Shown piece by piece: positions 57,230 through 64,000 of a DNA stretch of 64,000 nt (position 1 is its first letter; the number at the start of each line of letters is the position of its first letter). The notes under the pieces are model-generated. The model ran no database searches, had not been told where the DNA came from, and saw only the letters and a list, made by a program, of their open reading frames with translations. The DNA comes from Saccharum officinarum (lineage: Eukaryota; Streptophyta; Magnoliopsida; Poales; Poaceae): assembly GCA_020631735.1 (NCBI GenBank), contig CM036159.1, forward strand, positions 15,043,511 to 15,107,510, given 5' to 3'. The translations under genes and the position numbers were made by a program.

Positions 57230-59578
57230 ATGTATAATGGGGAAGGACCACCTCCCACTTTTGAGGGAGATGATTTTCCATATCAGAAAATTCGTATGGA
57301 GGCGTACCTCGAAGCCATAGATGTTGGGTGCCTTAGAGCCGCAACTGAAGGGCTTCCTGCCATTAGGAATCCCGCCAACCCAAGCGGTGACGAGGAGAAG
57401 TACGACCGGTGGAATGCAAAGGCAAAAAATGCACTCTACTGGGGCTTAGGCAAGGATATCTTCAATCGTGTGCGTAATGCCAAAAATACTCATGAATTGT
57501 GGGAAAACCTTTGTGCTCTCCATGAGGGAACTAAGAGTGAGCGTGAGGAACGCTATCATATTGCTTTAAAGAAAATTAATTCTTTTGAGATGCTTCCCAA
57601 AGAAAGTGCTAATGAAATATACACTCGATTGAATGTTCTTGTAGAGGATCTCAATGCTCTTGGACTCACCCAAATGAGTCAATTGGATGTTGCAAGGAGA
57701 ATCTTGAGCGTTCTTCCCGTTGAAAAGTATGGTCATATTATCACCGTGCTTCACCAAAGTGATCTCTCCACCGCAACTCCGACACAAGTATTGGGAAATA
57801 TCAATGCACATGAGATGTACATGCACATCACTCCAGAAGAGGGCTCGTCATCTTCCAAGAAGAAGGACTTGGCCTTCAAAGCTAGCCATGACAAGAAAAA
57901 GAAGAAGGGCCAAGCCATGATGGTGCAAGAAAGCTCAAGTGAAAGTGATATTGATGATGCATCACTTGCACTCATGGTGAGAAAGACCACCACGATGCTA
58001 AAGAAGCTCAACAAGAGTGGCATCAAGTTCGATGGCAAGAAGAAGAAATTCTTCATAAGTAGCAAAAGGAAGCCCATATCTAAGATGGATTGCTTCAATT
58101 ATGATGAACTTGGCCACTTAGCTTATCAATGCCCGAAGCCTCCAAAAGACAAGTACAAAAACAAGAACAAGGGCAAGAAAGATGATTCAAGTGATGAAAA
58201 AGATGAGAAAAAGAAGAACAAGCCATACAAAAAGAAAGATAGCAAGAGAAGAGAGTTTTATAAGAAGAAGAAGAAGAAGAGAGGCAAAGCTTATATTGTT
58301 GGTGATTGGCTCACCGACATTGAGTCATAATGTGAGTCCTCCGGCGATGAGAGCGATGATGAGAAAGAGAAGGTCGCCACATTTGTGATTGGGCCATCAT
58401 CATCTTCGCCGACATCTTCATCACCACCTTCACCGCCACCTTCATCATCATCGTCTACTTCTCACCTATGCCTTATGGCCAAGGGTGAACGAAAGGTACA
58501 AAACAATGAAAATGATGATGATGATGATAGTGATAGTGATGATGAATATGATGCACCTTCTTATGATGAACTTGTAAAATTGTTGAACAAATATTCTAAA
58601 ATCATAAGAAGAACTAGAAATGAAAATGATGAGCTTCAAAATGAAAATGAATCACTCTCATCTAAGCTTGAGAATGCACATAAGACTAGTGATGAGCTCA
58701 AAGATCAAAATAAAACTATGTCTTCTACTCTCAAGGAACTTAAAACTTCTAATAAAAAGCTTAGAGATGAAAATGATAAAATTGAGAAGAAGCATAATGA
58801 ACTCATCACTAGGCTCAACTTGCTAAAAGATGAATATACTACATTTAAAATCAATTATGATAGTCTTATTGTTGCTAATGAGCTTGCTCTTGAGACACAT
58901 GATGCTACTAACCAAGTTGTTAAGATTGATATAGCTACATCATGTGATGATTTGATTATTGAGAACTTTGAGCAAGGCTCTAGCGGCAAAGGCAAGAATA
59001 TGGTTGAGTCCGATAACTATGATGAGTATGTCAAGCTCAAGAGTGAAAATGAGATGCTTAAGATTGAGAACAAGAAGTTGATGGCTCTTGAAAAGCAAAC
59101 ATCCAATGAGTCACTTATTGAAGAGAACAAGAAGCTCAAGCAAGAAAAAGAGCATCTCAAGACCGGCCTAAGCAAGTTCACAAGAAGCCAACATTTGCAA
59201 AGTGAGCTACTCATGAACACCGTCATGAAGATGGATAGAAGTGGCATTGGTTACTTAGCAAATCAAGAGAAGAAGGCCAAAACTCAACAACAACAAAGCA
59301 AGTCAAAACCCAAGCCAAAGAGATGTGTTGAGTGTGGACAAGAAGGTCATTTTGCTCATGAGTGCAAAACTCCACCACCACAACCCTTGCCCAAGCATGC
59401 TAGACCCTTTGCTTTCAATGCTCATTACATGCTTAGAAAAGATTCAAGTGAAAAGATGAAAGTCATGTTCTTGGGTCCCCCTAATAAAAATAGGCCAAAG
59501 AAAATATGGGTTGCCAAGTCACTAGTTGAGAAAGTCAAGGGTCCCTCTCAAGTTTGGGTCCCTAAACAAAAAGCTTGA
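57230..59578 (+). pseudogene. copia element 3 gag with one internal stop
   Basis: The frame from ATG 57230 is open to a TAA at 58328-58330. It then continues in the same frame to TGA 59576-59578, so a single ochre stop splits a gag of about 782 codons. Order: UBN2-type capsid region (about residues 15-210, with ALYWGLG, LWENLCALHEGT and VARRILSVLP), a Lys-rich part, a degenerate knuckle (CFNYDELGHLAYQC, where the second Cys is Tyr), Lys/Asp tracts, a Ser/Pro run, a long coiled coil (about residues 450-690), and an intact CCHC knuckle (CVECGQEGHFAHEC). It ends in KIWVAKSLVEK and a WVPKQK tail, as in element 2. Confidence 0.87.
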
Positions 59579-59592
59579 TCTCTTGTGTGTAG

Positions 59593-62500
59593 GTAAACTA
59601 CAAGACCGGTGAATCTCATTGGGTTATTGATAGTGGTTGCACTCAACATATGACCGGTGATCCTCGTATGTTCACCTCACTTGAAGAGAATAGGGTATGT
59701 CAAGAGAAGATCACATTTGGGGACAATTCAAAGAGCAAAGTCAAGGGTATAGGCAAGATTGCAATATCAAATGATCACTCTCTCTCAAATGTGCTCTATG
59801 TTGCTTCATTGAGTTTCAACTTACTATCCGTTGGGCAACTTTGTGACATTGGCTACCAATGCTTGTTCACTCCTAATGAAGTGGTAGTTACAAAGATAGA
59901 TGACAAGCAAGTAATTTTTAAAGGCTTTAGATACAATAATCTCTATCTTGTTGACTTCACCTCCGAAGATGCAAACTTGATGACATGTTTGTTCACCAAA
60001 ACTACACTTGGGTGGCTTTGGCATAGGAGGCTTGCACATGTTGGAATGAACACTCTCAACAAGCTATTGAAGAAAGAATTAGTGAGAGGTTTGAAGGATG
60101 TAAAGTTTGAGAAGGACAAACCTTGTAGTGCATGTCAAGCCGTCCTTGTAGTGCATGTCAAGCCGACAAACAAGTTGCAAATACTCATCCAACCAAAGCT
60201 TACATGCCAACATCAAGAGTGTTAGAACTTCTACACATGAATTTGTTTGGTCCTACAACTTACAAGAGCTTGGGTAGAAATCTCTATTGTCTTGTGATTG
60301 TAGATGACTTCTCAAGATACACTTGGACCTTCTTCCTTCATGACAAATCCGAAGTGGCAAATTGCTTCAAGAAGTTTGCAAAGAGAGCTCAAAATGAATT
60401 TGAATTCAAGATAAAAAAAGATTAGAAGTGACAATGACAAAGAGTTTGACAACACAAATATTGAAGCTTATTGTGATGAAATTGGAATCAAGCATGAAGT
60501 TTCATCAACCTACACTCCTCAACAAAATGGTGTAGTTGAGAGAAAGAACCGGACTTTGATCACTCTTGCAAGAACAATGCTAGATGAGTACAACACACCG
60601 GAGAAATTGTGGGCCGAAGCAATCAACACCGCATGCTATGCTTCAAATCGCCTCTTCCTACAAAAGTTTCTTGGCAAGACCCCCTATGAGTTGCTAAATG
60701 AGAAGAAGCCGGACGTCTCATTCTTCTGGGTGTTTGGTTGCAAATGCTACATCTACAAGAAGCGTCAACACCTAGGGAAGTTTCAAAGACGTTGTGGTAT
60801 TGGTTTTCTTGTTGGTTACTCATCAAAGTCCAAAGCATATAGAGTATTTAACCATGCCACCGGTTTGGTTGAAGAAACATATGATGTGGAATTTGATGAA
60901 TCTAACGGCTCCCAAGGAGCAATTGAGAATTGTGATGATGTAGGTGATGAACCATTGAGAGAGGCAATGAAGAACATACCGGTGGGAGACATCAAGCCTA
61001 AGGATGATGAAGACGATGTACAAATCATCAATCCACCATCTTCATCACATGTGCCTCGAGATGATGACAAGAATGAGAGAGTTGAAAATGAAGACACTCA
61101 TGTCTCTCATGAACAAGCCAAGGCACAAGCTCAAGATGTTGATGCTCCCCATCCCTCGTGGTTGATAGAAGAAACTCACCTCTACTTCAAGCACATCCAC
61201 AAGATCTCATCATAGGGAGTCCTACAAAGGGTATAATGACTCGATCTCAAAAGCTTACTTCTTTTGTTGAACATCACTCTTTTGTCTCTTGTCTTGAACC
61301 TAAGAATGTAGAAGAAGCTCTTCAAGATCCAGATTGGGTGAATGCTATGCATGAAGAATTGAACAACTTCGCCCGCAATCAAGTTTGGACACTTGAAGAG
61401 CATCAAAAAGGTGCAAGAGTCATTGGAACCAAGTGGGTGTTCCGCAACAAGCAAGATGACCAAGGCGTAGTAGTGAGGAACAAGGCAAGACTAGTTGCCA
61501 AGGGGTTCTCTCAAGTTGAAGGTCTTGATTTTGGAGAGACCTTTGCACCCGTTGCAAGACTTGAAGCCATTCGTATCCTTCTTGCATATGCATCACATCA
61601 TGAAATGAAGCTATATCAAATGGATGTGAAAAGTGCATTTTTAAATGGCTTCATAAATGAAGTAGTCTATGTTGAACAACCTCCCAGGTTTGAAGACCCT
61701 AGATATCCTAATCATGTTTATAGGTTGTCCAAGGCGTTATATGGGCTCAAGCAAGCCCCTAGAGCGTGGTATGAGCACCTCCGGGACATCCTCATCAAGA
61801 AGGGCTTCACTATTGGGAAGATTGACACCACACTATTCACCAAGAAGCTTAATGGAGAGATCTTTATTTGTCAAGTGTATGTTGATGATATCATCTTCGG
61901 GTCAACAAATGAAGATTATTGCAAAGAATTTGGTGAATTGATGTCGAAGGAGTTCGAGATGTCAATGATTGGTGAGCTAACATTCTTCCTTGGTTTTCAA
62001 GTCAAGCAAATGAGAGAAGGGATTTTCATCTCTCAAGAAAAGTACACCAAGGATCTTCTCAAAAGATTCAAGATGGAAGAATGTAAGCTAATTAAGACCC
62101 CAATGCCATCTAATGGACATCTCGACCTAGATGAGGGAGGTAAACCAATCGATCAAACTCTCTACTGTTCTATGATTGGTAGCTTGTTGTATCTTACCGC
62201 ATCTAGGCCCGATATCATGTTTAGTGTGTGCATGTGTGCTCACTTTCAAGCGTGCCCTAAAGAACCTCACCTAAGTGCCGTAAAAAGAATTTTAAGATAT
62301 CTTAAGTATACCCCAAGCATCGGTCTTTGGTACCCCCAAAGGAGCTAGATTCCAACTAGTTGGCTATTCCGATTCGGATTATGCCGGTTACAAAATTGAT
62401 AGAAAAAGCACATCCGGAGGATGCCATTTGCTTGGGAGGTCCTTAGTATCTTGGTCATCTAAGAAGCAAAATAGTGTGGCTTTGTCCACCGCCGAGGCGG

Positions 62501-62835
62501 AATACATTAACGCGGGGGCTTGTTGTGCACAAATCTTATACATGAAACAAACCCTCCTAGACTATGGAGTTATTCTTGAAAAGGTGCCGCTTTTATATGA
62601 CAATGAAAGTGTCATTAAAATTGCTAATAATCCGGTACAACACTCACACACCAAGCACATTGATATCCGCCACCACTTTCTAAGAGATCATGTTGCTAAA
62701 AATAATATATCACTAGAAGGTGTAAGAAGTGAAAATCAATTAGCGGATATCTTCACTAAACCCTTAGATGAGGCTACTTTTTGTAGGTTGAGAAGTGAAC
62801 TAAATGTGCTTGATTCTAGTAACTTTAAAAAATGA
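59593..62835 (+). pseudogene. copia element 3 pol: protease, integrase, RT, RNase H (several frame breaks)
   Basis: The frame opens right after TAG 59590-59592 (GTGTGTAG|GTAAAC) in a different register from gag. Protease WVIDSGCTQHMTG is intact. The integrase finger WHRRLAH ... CSAC is followed by a 23-bp tandem duplication (about 60121-60166) that shifts the frame. An extra A in a run near 60413-60419 breaks the core before RSDND. Another shift falls near 61160 in the linker. RT (about 61320-62230) has [26 protein letters not shown] and YVDDIIFGS. An extra C near 62332-62336 separates RNase H, which continues with GYSDSDYAG, STAEAEYI and LADIFTKPLDEATF to the stop at 62833-62835. All domains are present, but no single product can be made. 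Confidence 0.9.
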
Positions 62836-63328
62836 GCTTGTGTTGTCCCTTGCATTGCATTGTATAACATGTCACGTTTAATTCTCCGCAATGCATCTAG
62901 AACTTATCTAACACGGTTACGATAACCCTCCTTTGGAGGAGTAAAAAAGCCTAACCGTGGATCAAACTTGACAAGCAACCTAGTCTTCCTTTCTCGCTTT
63001 GCATTGCATATGCATGGTTGTTGCTTTGTCGTTTCTTTTCGGTTTAGCTTTGAGTAACCTCTATGTTCGTTCATAAATAGAGAGAGCATTTGAAGCTCCC
63101 AAGGGTTCATAAACTCTATTGCATGGCCATACGTTGCTCCTCGGGCGTTTATTGCGTATTTTCTTAAAAATAATACTAGCCTAAGGCAAAATACTTTGAA
63201 AAACTTGAGGGTTTGAGTGAGGTCACTCATATCAGGTTCTAATTGGTGTTTATTTGAGTCTCTTTGAATTGGAACTTGATTGGGAGAAGTCGCGTCGAAG
63301 ATCGGATTGAAGAAAGGCGTTAAACAGC
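62836..63328 (+). other. copia element 3, 3' non-coding internal region
   Basis: No recognisable gene is present. It lies between RNase H and the palindrome cluster. Short minus-strand frames cross it but have no domain. Confidence 0.55.
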
Positions 63329-63664
63329 GACCGGACGCTGCACCGGACGCTGCACCGGACGCGTCGTTGCTGACCACCGCGTCCGGTCTCGACGTCCACC
63401 AGCGCGTTCGGTCATCCCGAAGAACTTCTCTAAGATCTGTGACCGGACGCTGCACCGGACGCGTCGTTGCTGACCACCGCGTCCGGTCCCGGCCATCACC
63501 ACCGCGTCCGGTCATCCACTTGAGTTTTCCGGGCAATTCATGACCGGACTCTGTTAGCGTCCGATCATGCCTAATCGGACGTGTCCGATCATTCTAGGAG
63601 CTTACTGGACTCTGACCGGACGCTGCCTTCTCCGTGTCCGGTCATGCGACCACCGTGTCCGGTC
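63329..63664. repeat. CpG-rich palindrome cluster near the right edge
   Basis: A composite unit (GACCGGACGCTGCACCGGAC, then GCGTCGTTGCTGACCACC, then GCGTCCGGTC) occurs twice, at about 63329-63389 and 63441-63491. Single copies and the GGAGCTTACTGGACTC neighbour (about 63598-63613) follow. The same motifs lie in the LTRs at 32429, 36089 and 47633. Here the block falls after pol, in what should be the 3' internal region, unless another LTR has been inserted. Confidence 0.8.
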
Positions 63665-63759
63665 ATCACGCGAAAAGCGGATCTCACCCTTTTTAACCGT
63701 TCGTTCGGATCTCGCGTTTTCTTCTTTGTTTTCTCGATCCACAGCCGCTCTAAACCCTA

Positions 63760-64000
63760 GCCACCTCGCTATAATCTCGCGCGCCACCGGAGCTGACCGC
63801 AGCCCAGCGCCGCCGCGCCGCCGTAGCCGAGTCGTAGCCGTGCGCCGCCGCCCCGCGCGCCACCACAGCCGCCCTGCGTGCCACAGCAGCCGTGCGTAGC
63901 CACCCCGCACGCCACCGTAGCCGCCCTTGCGCCGCCGCCCCACGCGCCACCGAAGCCGCCCCGAGCGCCACCGCGCCCGAGCACCGCCGCCGCGTGCCCG
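63760..64000 (+). repeat. GC-rich degenerate tandem sequence at the window edge
   Basis: Variants of CGCGCCACCGTAGCCGCC recur every 20-45 bp to the end of the window. They give Ala/Arg/Gly-rich frames on both strands, which are compositional. TAAACCCTAGCC lies just upstream (about 63753), giving a leader-like look. Confidence 0.55.

Larger units (their letters stand above)
56583..64000 (+). mobile_element. Ty1/copia element 3 (Maximus/SIRE-like), running off the window
   Basis: 5' LTR 56583-57176, PBS, gag, pol and a long 3' internal region are all present in order. The 3' LTR lies beyond 64000, so no target duplication can be checked. The pol sequence is closely similar to copia element 2 (shared blocks such as [11 protein letters not shown] and YVDDII). 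The coding region has one stop in gag, a 23-bp tandem duplication and at least three frame changes in pol, so it is not autonomous. Confidence 0.9.

Noticed and set aside
63280..63984. Several Arg/Gly/Ala-rich frames at the right edge
   Set aside because: All derive from the CCGGACGCG palindromes and the GC-rich tandem tract.

Overview
This is a stretch of nuclear DNA from a flowering plant, almost certainly a large-genome panicoid grass (an Andropogoneae member such as sugarcane, Miscanthus or a sorghum relative; the species is inference). The reasons are dense nested LTR retrotransposons, Tourist-type MITEs, GC-rich exon starts and plant-type introns. At least three quarters of the window is transposable elements. 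I can support only two host genes: a complete intron-containing Alba-domain RNA/DNA-binding protein gene with an RGG-rich tail (52203-54468, + strand), and the first coding exon of a small one-helix membrane protein gene (40785-40939, + strand). The later exons of the second gene are not visible; a copia element and an assembly gap lie downstream of exon 1. No tRNA, rRNA or CRISPR array was found.

Layout, left to right. (1) 1-24370: the 3' part of a decayed Ty1/copia (Maximus/SIRE-like) element on the + strand. Its long 3' LTR is split by a young insertion at 6875-22308. That insertion is a minus-strand retrotransposon with giant LTRs of about 5.2 kb and a 5-kb interior without recognisable protein genes (a LARD-type non-autonomous element). 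It has a 5-bp target duplication CTTGG, a PBS and a PPT. (2) 24564-25418: a deleted hAT transposon with a perfect 8-bp target duplication and the tail of a transposase. (3) 25427-28204: intergenic DNA with one complete and one partial MITE. (4) 28205-40590: a four-level nest. An old fold-back element is split by a gag-only gypsy element (TSD GCTAC). That element is split by a 4.3-kb solo LTR of a family related to the LARD (TSD CATGA), which in turn holds two copia solo LTRs (TSDs GCATG and GTTGT). (5) 40600-41764: the first exon of the small membrane-protein gene and part of its intron, with a Tourist MITE. (6) 41765-41864: 100 Ns. (7) 41865-48648: a minus-strand copia element whose 3' end is lost in the gap. 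(8) 48649-51776: intergenic DNA with MITE-like and Mutator-like remnants. (9) 52075-54468: the Alba gene. (10) 55375-56472: an inverted duplication of LTR-derived sequence. (11) 56583-64000: a third copia element (+ strand), complete from its 5' LTR through pol but running off the window.

The elements do not form one pathway, but they share features worth following. Three copia LTRs carry clusters of CpG-rich palindromes built on GACCGGACGCGTCCGGTC directly upstream of a TATAAAT box. The LARD interior and the related solo LTR carry degenerate tandem repeats with nucleosome-like periods of about 180 and 169 bp. All three copia elements show a splice-acceptor-like sequence exactly where the protease frame begins. 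All retrotransposon coding regions here are broken or incomplete, so any mobility would need proteins supplied from elsewhere.
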